Shown here piece by piece: positions 8,277 through 14,295 of a stretch of 25,776 nt of DNA. The notes beneath the pieces are model-generated. The model ran no database searches. It was given only the letters and a program-made list of their open reading frames with translations, and was not told the origin of the DNA. The DNA lies in the NCBI GenBank assembly GCA_031257945.1, contig JAIRNU010000054.1, forward strand, positions 1 to 25,776, written 5' to 3'. Source of the DNA: Holosporales bacterium. Its GTDB lineage: Bacteria > Pseudomonadota > Alphaproteobacteria > BNTO01. Each line of letters begins with the position of its first letter. Positions within the stretch are counted from its first letter, which is position 1. The position numbers and the translations under genes are program-made.

Positions 8277-8295
8277 ATTGAAGTCCTACTTCAAT
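8277..8295. promoter_or_regulatory. Perfect palindrome ATTGAAGT-CCT-ACTTCAAT
   Basis: An 8-bp perfect inverted repeat with a 3-base loop lies 16 bp upstream of the GTG at 8260. The short loop and position suit an operator or a leader hairpin for the exported-protein gene. No T-run follows on either strand. Confidence 0.4.
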
Positions 8296-8302
8296 TGTGT
8301 CC

Positions 8303-8356
8303 GAAAAATATTTACAAAGTGTTAATGCTCGCGGCTAACAACTCAGTTGTAAATAT
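8303..8356 (-). terminator. Probable intrinsic terminator of gmk
   Basis: ATATTTACAA (8308-8317) and TTGTAAATAT (8347-8356) form a perfect 10-bp stem. A nested GTTA/TAAC pair is enclosed. Read leftwards from gmk, the stem is followed directly by TTTTTCGG. The stem is AT-rich, but the stem plus U-run, about 40 bases after the gmk stop, fits a terminator. Confidence 0.5.
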
Positions 8357-8396
8357 AAATTAGCGGCATGCATCCCCGTATCCCCGCGTACTATGG

Positions 8397-8987
8397 TTAC
8401 GTAAAGCGGGACGTTCTGTATCTTTCTGCGTCAAAAATGCTTTTTACCGCGTGGACGCACTTTCCGAAATGATCGTTTACGATGCAATAGTCGTACTCCT
8501 TATACAAGCTAATCTCATGGGACGCTCTCTCAAGCCGCAATTTGATCTCAGCAAGGGAATCCTGCTTCCTATTCTTAATCCGTTTTTCTAGCTCACCGAG
8601 CGACGGAGGAACAAGAAAAATAGAAACCACATCATCCCCAAAAGCGGATTTTAGCGAGCACATCCCGCGGTAATCAACAATACACAGCGTATTTTTATTG
8701 TTTGCAATATTTTGCATAATACTTGATCGCAGCAGCCCTTTCTTTGCGTTATATATCTCGACATGCTCGATAAAACGCCCTTCCTGTACCCACTGCTCAA
8801 AAACCTGATCTTCTACGAAAATGTAGTCCTGCCCATCAACCTCTCCAGGCCGTTTTTTCCTCGTATTAACAGAGATCGCGCGGACCAACCACGTATTTTT
8901 TCTCAAGATCTCTTTGGACACAGTAGTTTTCCCGCACCCAGACGGGGCAGATAGTGTAAATACAAGCTTTTTATCAGAAATAAACAT
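8397..8987 (-). CDS. gmk: Guanylate kinase, divergent GMP-binding site
   Basis: Gmk phosphorylates GMP to GDP with ATP in the cytoplasm. The 196-residue product has a P-loop (APSGCGKT, residues 14-21), the SVNTRKKRPGEVDGQDYIFV block (39-58; Ser, two Arg and Tyr that bind GMP), the D105 equivalent in IVDYRG, and the LID and C-terminal region (IKNRKQDSLAEIKLRLERA, YDYCIVND). One normally conserved stretch is changed. The usual EVFGNYYGT reads EIYNAKKGL (77-85), so the second Tyr and the Thr/Ser that contact the GMP phosphate are Lys83 and Leu85. The ATG at 8987 is clear. A terminator-like hairpin follows the gene. It is an isolated gene here, without the rpoZ or yicC neighbours seen elsewhere. 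Confidence 0.92.
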   Translation of the reverse strand: MFISDKKLVFTLSAPSGCGKTTVSKEILRKNTWLVRAISVNTRKKRPGEVDGQDYIFVEDQVFEQWVQEGRFIEHVEIYNAKKGLLRSSIMQNIANNKNTLCIVDYRGMCSLKSAFGDDVVSIFLVPPSLGELEKRIKNRKQDSLAEIKLRLERASHEISLYKEYDYCIVNDHFGKCVHAVKSIFDAERYRTSRFT

Positions 8988-9064
8988 GTTACTACGAAAC
9001 TGTCAAAACCACTAAAAAATCATCAATTTGTTATTGCACAACATTTAAAAGTCATACATACTCC

Positions 9065-9082
9065 GCCTCGGTAGAGGCTTTT
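9065..9082 (+). terminator. GC-rich hairpin followed by TTTT, upstream of the transporter
   Basis: GCCTC-GGTA-GAGGC is followed at once by TTTT on the plus strand. No plus-strand gene lies before it, and the transporter begins 15 bp after. It could be an attenuator in the transporter leader or the end of a small RNA. Nothing else in 8988-9064 is recognisable. Confidence 0.4.
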
Positions 9083-9096
9083 GTGCGGTTCGAAGG

Positions 9097-10074
9097 GTGA
9101 AAAAGCATTCAAGCGATTTAATGCAAATACCAGCGTTTGTTGCATTGATATGCTCGAAACTGCACTGCACAGAAGTGCAAGTTATAGGTAATATATACGG
9201 GACAGTGCTTGCTGTATTAGCGTCCATAATAAGGGTAGTGGCGAGCTCCATAATACACAGTGTACCACAAAACATATCATCCGAACAAATTTTGTTTGTA
9301 GAATCAATAATCGCCGCCGCGTTTGTTTGCATATTCTTTCGGAAAAGTTTGAAGAATATTGCAGTAACACACGCACCATTCTTACAATTCATAAAAGCTG
9401 CATGCAATGCAACGGGAACTTTCTTACTTTTCGAAAGCCTAAAAAAGCTGCCTTTAGTAGTTAATAGCTCCTTATCACTTTGCTCGGTGTTTTTTACGGT
9501 TTTAGGGGCAACTGTTTTTTTCGCTGAAAAACCCCGGGTAGGCACGGTTTTTGCACTGTTCCTGTCTGTTTTTGGGGTCTTTTGTCTTTCGAGCTTTGAT
9601 GGGAAGTACGGACGTACCGACATGCTATACCCCATATTTGCTTCGCTATTTTTCGCATGTGCTGCGTTAATCTCGAAAAAGACTGCCTTTTTTGATTCGC
9701 TAAAAACGTCCCTTTTTTACGGGTTTATTTTTCAGATTTTATTTACTGCGTGGCCGGCGTGTACCCATTGGGTTCATATAGATTATTCTTTCTTTTTCTG
9801 TATATCTATTACAGCCGTGTCTGTTTTGATTTCATTAGCATTTAGTATACAGTCTGAAACTTTTTCCGCAGCGGCTTTTTCCGCGCCGTTTAAGTGTTTG
9901 CGGATATTTTTTTCCGCCGTGTTGGGTTTTCTTTTCTTTAGTGAAAAAATATCTTTTGTGCATTTAGTGGGGATTATGAGCATTGTGTGTTCCTACGTTT
10001 TTATTTGTAAAAATTGCGGGAAGACCACCTCGTATTATATACAGAAAAAGGGCCGGCGGGCCCTGCGGAGTTAA
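9097..10074 (+). CDS. DMT-superfamily (EamA/RhaT-like) membrane transporter
   Basis: A 325-residue integral membrane protein with about ten hydrophobic segments arranged as two EamA-type halves. The first spans roughly residues 30-165 (IYGTVLAVLASIIRVVASSI through FALFLSVFGVFCLSSFD), the second roughly 178-310. The motif AEKPRVGTVFALFLSVFGV ends half one and SEKISFVHLVGIMSIV ends half two, as expected for this family. Members export or import metabolites. In Rickettsia a member takes up S-adenosylmethionine, but the substrate here cannot be read from sequence. The start is uncertain: GTG at 9097 has GAAGG just before it, and ATG at 9121 has no ribosome-binding site. It is the only plus-strand gene in the first 13 kb. 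A long antisense frame over it is a shadow. Confidence 0.85.
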   Translation: MKKHSSDLMQIPAFVALICSKLHCTEVQVIGNIYGTVLAVLASIIRVVASSIIHSVPQNISSEQILFVESIIAAAFVCIFFRKSLKNIAVTHAPFLQFIKAACNATGTFLLFESLKKLPLVVNSSLSLCSVFFTVLGATVFFAEKPRVGTVFALFLSVFGVFCLSSFDGKYGRTDMLYPIFASLFFACAALISKKTAFFDSLKTSLFYGFIFQILFTAWPACTHWVHIDYSFFFCISITAVSVLISLAFSIQSETFSAAAFSAPFKCLRIFFSAVLGFLFFSEKISFVHLVGIMSIVCSYVFICKNCGKTTSYYIQKKGRRALRS

Positions 10075-10178
10075 ATGAGCATCCGGCCTTGTTTATAGTC
10101 AATCACGTCTAAGCTATTTTCGAGATCCGGTAATACTACGGTAATGTTATCAGTAACGTAGCTACGCAAGCCAAATTT

Positions 10179-11267
10179 TTACCGTATTTTAAGCGTCATT
10201 AACCCAATCAGCGCTAAAACCGTTGTAATGATCCAAAATCGAATGGTAATGGTCGGCTCCGGCCACCCTTTCTTTTCGAAATGGTGGTGAATTGGCGCCA
10301 TAAGAAAAATCCGTTTCCCGTGGCTTATTTTGAAGAACAAAACCTGCAGTATCACCGATACTGCCTCTATTACAAATAATCCTCCAACTATGCTTAAAAC
10401 AAGCTCATGATGGACCATCATCGCGATGCTTCCTAACACCGCGCCAATAGAGAGGGAACCGCTATCCCCCATAAAAACCTTCGCTGGCGGGGCATTGAAC
10501 CACAAAAACCCCAGGCTCCCGCCGATCATTGCGCCAAGGAATACCGCTAATTCTCCAGATTTTGGTATGTAGTGGATGTACAGGTAGTCTGAAAAATGCG
10601 CATGGCCGGTTAAGTAGCTGATGAGCAAAAAGCTCCCGCCGACATACATGGCTGGCACAATGGCCAAGCCGTCCAACCCATCAGTCAGATTTACCGCATT
10701 GGATGCTCCAGTAATCACGCAAATCCCCCAAATGAAATACCCGTACCCAATATAAACGATGTAGTTCTTGAAAAAAGGTATAGTAACCCCGCAGTATAAA
10801 TCTCTTGGGGTTAGTTTTAATATTGCATATGTAATTACCAATGACAAAACACTTTGCGCTGCGAATTTCCAGCGCGACTTCATACCATTAGACTTTCCAG
10901 TAGAAAGTTTGAGCCAATCATCGTACGCCCCAATGCACCCAAACCCCAGCAGAACGAAGACAGACATAGCGATAAAGGGGTTCGTAAGGTCTGCCCACAA
11001 AAATACGCTAACCAGTGTTGCGCCTAAAATCAAAATTCCGCCCATAGTTGGCGTTCCAGATTTCGCTAGATGGTTTTCCGGGCTATATGCGCGAATCGGC
11101 TGCCCATTCTGTTGCTTCTTCTTTAGCAAATTGATTATTGGTGAGCCAAAAAACAAAGCCAGCAGTAACGCAGTAAGAAGCGCCCCCGCGGTTCTAACAG
11201 TCAAATACTTAAAGATGTTGAAATAAGGAAAATGTCCGCTGAGCGGGTACAAAAGATTGTAAAACAT
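10179..11267 (-). CDS. mraY: Phospho-N-acetylmuramoyl-pentapeptide transferase MraY
   Basis: MraY transfers phospho-MurNAc-pentapeptide to undecaprenyl phosphate to make lipid I in the inner membrane. The 362-residue product has the usual length and about ten transmembrane segments. Family signatures are all present: SGTPTMGG, the Asp pair in GAYDDWLK, SNAVNLTDGLDGLA with the catalytic Asp, NAPPAKVFMGDSGSL, and the HHHFE motif in MAPIHHHFEKKGW. The ATG at 11267 matches the family start. It normally lies in the dcw cluster between murF and murD; here no mur or fts gene is adjacent. It shows that the organism makes at least the first lipid-linked peptidoglycan precursor. The 104 bases after its stop show no clear terminator. 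Confidence 0.97.
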   Translation of the reverse strand: MFYNLLYPLSGHFPYFNIFKYLTVRTAGALLTALLLALFFGSPIINLLKKKQQNGQPIRAYSPENHLAKSGTPTMGGILILGATLVSVFLWADLTNPFIAMSVFVLLGFGCIGAYDDWLKLSTGKSNGMKSRWKFAAQSVLSLVITYAILKLTPRDLYCGVTIPFFKNYIVYIGYGYFIWGICVITGASNAVNLTDGLDGLAIVPAMYVGGSFLLISYLTGHAHFSDYLYIHYIPKSGELAVFLGAMIGGSLGFLWFNAPPAKVFMGDSGSLSIGAVLGSIAMMVHHELVLSIVGGLFVIEAVSVILQVLFFKISHGKRIFLMAPIHHHFEKKGWPEPTITIRFWIITTVLALIGLMTLKIR

Positions 11268-11371
11268 TCTGATATGCGCGGCGCCCTGAACATAGTGGCA
11301 TGCTACAACACAGAGTTCTGTGAAAGCAAGATATGTATATTATTACTGCATAATAGGTGCCAATTACTGGC

Positions 11372-11420
11372 GGGAAGTTGGCTTATCAGCATCAGGGATA
11401 TTCCAGCTAAGCCAACTCCG
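11372..11420 (-). terminator. 10-bp perfect stem between kinase and mraY
   Basis: AGTTGGCTTA (11376-11385) and TAAGCCAACT (11408-11417) are exact inverted copies 22 bases apart. CGG/CCG extends the stem past a bulge. It lies 24 bases after the kinase stop and before mraY on the same strand. It lacks a T-run, so termination would be factor-dependent or it may be an RNA processing site. Confidence 0.4.
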
Positions 11421-11440
11421 TTTTAAATTTGCCTGCTAAT

Positions 11441-12922
11441 TCACTCCCTGTATATCCCCCAACCAGTGTTACCAACATTATCATTTAAATACTGTAACAT
11501 TTCGCCTACCTGTGGTCTTTTCGCAGGGTCTACATCCCAACACCGCGTGATAAATCCGCCAAAAACAGGATTAATCTCCGACGGTATGGCTGGGCGATCG
11601 CTACTCCCACTTTTTCGACGTATATCTGCAGCAGACAACTCTTCTGCCGAAAAAACCTGTTGCCCCGTGAGAATTTCATACAGAATCACGCCAATGACAA
11701 ACGAGTCTACACGCTTAAATCTATCGATGTCAGCATGAATGTCCCAATCGTCATCATCGTATGCTTCGTCTGGCACATCACTTGGCTCTCGAACGGTACA
11801 TGCGTAAGTTATGCCCGAATGTTCGAGAGTGTATGACAAGTAATCTGTAATGACGGAATTAAGGTCGTCGGAAAGAAGGATATTTGATGGCTTGAGATCA
11901 CCGTGGAAACGATTATTTCGATGTAAATATGCTACTCCCGCAACAATTCCACGACAAATTCTAGCCGCTATAGCGTAAGGTATCTTCTTTCCGTCTTTGG
12001 CAAATTTGGCTATATAGTCCTGAAGAGATCCAGCACTATAATACGGAAAACAAAAACTCGGACCAACGCTTTCGGTGGGAGGCTTGCAAAAAAGAAACGG
12101 GACAAGGTTTGGATGGCTACATAGCATCCACTTGTCACACAGGCCGTGAAAAAGTGTCAGTTTATCCTCGTCCATTTCTTCACCGAGTTCAAAATCCTTA
12201 ACAACTACGGACTGCCCTGCTATCTCGCGTTTATGTTTCCTGATAAAGCCACCACGCCCTCCTTCGATGGTATCATAATCATTCCAAAAATCGTGTGCAG
12301 AGCCGGTTTGTTCTTCTATTATCTCTACTAACTTCTGCCAAAAACCACTTGCCGCTTCTCCAGCTAGCACCTCTCCTGATGATAACATAATAACGGCGTC
12401 ATCAGGGATGACAGGGCCTGACGAACTTGGCAAACTTGTTAGCAGACTAGCCGGACTTGGCGATCTTTCCTGAATAGGCGGTATTTCCTGAATAGGCGGT
12501 ATTTCTCTCTCCAAAGTATCCATAATACTTTTCACACTGCCATGTATTGCGCCGGTGAACTGCTTAGCAAAATCCGATCCGTTTGGCAATTCACCAACCT
12601 TCATCTCTCGTAGTAATTTAGATTGCTGATTTATAACCGGATTTATTCCCTTTTCCCAAACGTGCATTTTGTAAGCATGATAAAGCTCCTGTTGTTCAGC
12701 AGTCAACGTTCCAACAAAGGCGATCGCGATATTTCTGGCCTCGCGTTGAAAGTCCAGCACGCATTGACGCAGTCCTTCTGAATCGACAGCGCTCGCCGCT
12801 GAAGCGCTCGCTGTTTGGCTTAGCACTGGCATTAGCATTAATGCTACCAACGAAACACCCCGGCACGTTGCAATTTTCAACGCGCCATATAGCTCTCTCT
12901 TTACTTTTTGCATCTTGATCAT
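11441..12922 (-). CDS. Exported eukaryote-like protein kinase (TKL-type)
   Basis: A 493-residue protein with an N-terminal Sec signal (hydrophobic core around residues 22-34, ending SASA). A helical region follows, then a Pro-rich linker (about 140-170, including two exact EIPPIQ units) and a kinase domain at about 210-480. Visible landmarks are a glycine-rich stretch GGRGGF (221-226), the Lys of VVVKDF (K242), HPNLVPF, the catalytic loop HGDLKPSNIL (340-349; HRD reads HGD), DYL in place of DFG (360-362), VDSFVIGVILYEILTG (405-420) and CWDVDPAKRP (461-470). The last pattern is typical of tyrosine-kinase-like kinases of amoebae and other eukaryotes, not of bacterial PknB kinases. VAIK Lys, catalytic Asp and metal-binding Asp are kept, so activity is plausible despite HGD and DYL. 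The ATG at 12922 has GAGAGA upstream. It is divergent from the Myb-repeat gene. A role in the host is inference. Confidence 0.88.
   Translation of the reverse strand: MIKMQKVKRELYGALKIATCRGVSLVALMLMPVLSQTASASAASAVDSEGLRQCVLDFQREARNIAIAFVGTLTAEQQELYHAYKMHVWEKGINPVINQQSKLLREMKVGELPNGSDFAKQFTGAIHGSVKSIMDTLEREIPPIQEIPPIQERSPSPASLLTSLPSSSGPVIPDDAVIMLSSGEVLAGEAASGFWQKLVEIIEEQTGSAHDFWNDYDTIEGGRGGFIRKHKREIAGQSVVVKDFELGEEMDEDKLTLFHGLCDKWMLCSHPNLVPFLFCKPPTESVGPSFCFPYYSAGSLQDYIAKFAKDGKKIPYAIAARICRGIVAGVAYLHRNNRFHGDLKPSNILLSDDLNSVITDYLSYTLEHSGITYACTVREPSDVPDEAYDDDDWDIHADIDRFKRVDSFVIGVILYEILTGQQVFSAEELSAADIRRKSGSSDRPAIPSEINPVFGGFITRCWDVDPAKRPQVGEMLQYLNDNVGNTGWGIYRE
12466..12501 (-). repeat. Two exact 18-bp repeats in the kinase linker
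   Basis: The unit TTTCCTGAATAGGCGGTA occurs twice in tandem without mismatch. It encodes the duplicated EIPPIQ of the Pro-rich linker. The perfect identity suggests recent slippage duplication, so unit number may vary between strains. Confidence 0.85.
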
Positions 12923-12952
12923 TTTCTCTCGATATTAGCATCCTTAACCTCA

Positions 12953-12981
12953 CTTATATAAGCATTTTAAAGATATTACAA
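12953..12981 (-). promoter_or_regulatory. Candidate promoter of the kinase gene
   Basis: On the minus strand TTGTAA (12981-12976) and TATAAG (12958-12953) are 17 bases apart. The -10 box matches at five of six positions and lies 30 bases from the ATG at 12922. On the plus strand TATACT at 13001-13006 is a possible -10 box for the Myb gene but lacks a good -35, so the two divergent promoters would lie within about 50 bp. Confidence 0.45.
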
Positions 12982-13050
12982 CAGGCCCTGCGGAATTAGA
13001 TATACTCCCTAGCAATTAATGTGTACAGTGTACGAGGTACGGGAAGAGAA

Positions 13051-13977
13051 ATGAAAAATATGAACAGTTTTATTAAATTTATCGGACTTGTGCTACTGTT
13101 TGGGTGTGCTGGCCAAAGCGCTGTGTTTGCTAGTGCGCAGGCACTATTCCCATATAGCGGTGTGTTTGGTGAGCGGTCAATATCCCCAGATAGCGGTGTG
13201 CTTGATGCGCAGGCACTATCCACAGATGGCTATGTGTTTGATGCGCCGTCACTATCCCCAGATATAGCCGATCACACCTATTCTTCCGCGTCCGATCAGG
13301 TCGAACGCGTTGCAACTGATGGTGCTTCTAAAAGTGAACGAGCTGTGCTTGACTATAGCGCTGTGTTTGGTGCGCCGCCACCATCCCCAGATGACGGTAT
13401 GCTTGGTGCCACGCTGCACACAAAATTCACTCCAGAAGAAGATGCGCGGCTTATTGCACTGGTTGGAATGTATACAGCACAAAATGAAGCACTTAATTGG
13501 TGCGAAATTGCCGCTAGAATACCAGGAAGAAATTACCGACAGTGTTACAGGCGTTGGCGGTATTATCTCTCTCCTGATATTTGTACCTCCGAATGGACAG
13601 AAACAGAGAACGCCATCTTAATGGAAAAATATAAGGAATTTGGGCCTAAATGGGCAAAGATTGCAAAATTCTTGCCAGGAAGGACAGATAAGAGCGTAAG
13701 ACGGCAGTGGGAACAACTGCAACCCCAAAAGCTCCAAAAGCTCCAAGAGCTCCAAAAGCTCCAAATCCAAAAGCTCCAAGAGTCACGTAAAACAGTGCTG
13801 CGGCAAGGTTCATACACTGAGGAAGAAGAGGTACGGCTTGCTGAGGCGGTTCGGCTGTATGGTAATCATTGGAAAATAATCGAACGACACATGCAAGTAA
13901 ACGCCTCACACCTGCCAGAAAGAAGTGCTGAGTCCTATAAGCACCATTGGCTTCATTTCCACCCAAACGCCCATTAA
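13051..13977 (+). CDS. Exported protein with three Myb/SANT-type DNA-binding repeats
   Basis: A 308-residue protein with a Sec signal peptide (hydrophobic FIGLVLLFG; SPase I site near VFASA, or a lipobox-like LFGC). Degenerate 12-residue repeats follow (about 29-119), then three Myb-like repeats. Repeat 1 (about 125-172) has FTPEEDARLIALV, NWCEIAARIPGRNYRQC and a final RRWRYYL. Repeat 2 (about 180-222) is the clearest: SEWTETENAILMEKYKEFG, KWAKIAKFLPGRTDKSVRRQ, W220. Repeat 3 (about 253-300) has GSYTEEEEVRLAEAVRLYG, HWKIIERHM, LPERSAESYKHHW. A KLQ-rich linker (about 223-245) separates repeats 2 and 3. This is the R1R2R3 layout of eukaryotic Myb factors, which bind DNA in the nucleus; I know of no standard bacterial role for it. 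The ATG at 13051 follows GGGAAGAGAA; an in-frame GTG lies at 13021. It diverges from the kinase gene. Origin by transfer from a eukaryote and action in the host nucleus are inference. Confidence 0.88.
   Translation: MKNMNSFIKFIGLVLLFGCAGQSAVFASAQALFPYSGVFGERSISPDSGVLDAQALSTDGYVFDAPSLSPDIADHTYSSASDQVERVATDGASKSERAVLDYSAVFGAPPPSPDDGMLGATLHTKFTPEEDARLIALVGMYTAQNEALNWCEIAARIPGRNYRQCYRRWRYYLSPDICTSEWTETENAILMEKYKEFGPKWAKIAKFLPGRTDKSVRRQWEQLQPQKLQKLQELQKLQIQKLQESRKTVLRQGSYTEEEEVRLAEAVRLYGNHWKIIERHMQVNASHLPERSAESYKHHWLHFHPNAH
13135..13407 (+). repeat. Degenerate 36-bp (12-residue) repeats in the Myb-protein N-terminus
   Basis: Units start in frame at 13135, 13171, 13207 and 13243, and again at 13336 and 13372. 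They encode variants of A-Q-A-L-S-P-D-S-G-V-F-G (e.g. ERSISPDSGVLD, AQALSTDGYVFD, APPPSPDDGMLG). The stretch 13279-13335 between the two groups is more diverged. The units form a Ser/Pro/Asp-rich, probably disordered spacer between signal peptide and DNA-binding repeats. Confidence 0.7.
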
Positions 13978-13989
13978 TCACATGCAGCT

Positions 13990-14246
13990 AGCCATATCAT
14001 TTACCAAAAGCAAAGCATCCTTCAAAATTTCATTATGGATAAATGCATCGACAACTCGGCATCGAGATCGAAAATATACCTCTTCAACTAAAGATGCTGG
14101 GTTGTTCTATCCGAAAAGCCGTGATTTTGTGCGGATATTAGGCCGGAATCTTTAGTTGATTGGGTATATACGTTCGATCATGAACAATTTTATGAATTAG
14201 CTGCTAAAGAAAGCTGGGTAAATCCGTCTATAGAAATGCTCATACC
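13990..14246 (-). pseudogene. Decayed partial copy of tmk
   Basis: This segment is collinear with tmk at 15688-16144, with high identity in four blocks. They include AGCCATATCATT, the stretch through CAAAGCATCCTTCAAAATTT, ACAATTTTATGAATTAGCTG and GCTGGGTAAATCCGTCTATA. At least three internal deletions separate the blocks: about 18 bp near 14047, a large one near 14067, and another near 14204. An 87-bp MITE-like element sits at 14079-14165. No usable frame remains. It arose by partial duplication of the nearby tmk, then decayed. It lies between the convergent Myb and LRR genes. Confidence 0.9.
14079..14165. mobile_element. 87-bp MITE-like element inside the tmk pseudogene
   Basis: Perfect 12-bp inverted repeats TCAACTAAAGAT (14084-14095) and ATCTTTAGTTGA (14148-14159) lie near the ends. 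An inner hairpin pairs ATCCGAAAA with TTTTGTGCGGAT. ATATA flanks both sides (14074-14078 and 14166-14170). The intact tmk reads AAAATATACGTTCG at this point, so it is the empty site with a single ATATA. A second copy lies at 22126-22211. Confidence 0.85.
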
Positions 14247-14295
14247 TTACAACGTCGCCTAATGGCGAGGCAGCAGGTAATCGGGTGCGTTTTGG

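Noticed and set aside
9061..9096. tRNA-like GGTTCGAA near the transporter start
   Set aside because: No acceptor stem, D-arm or anticodon arm can be drawn around it.
9045..9635. 196-residue minus-strand frame over the transporter
   Set aside because: It is antisense to a membrane protein with the expected ten-segment pattern, and its composition is that of a shadow.
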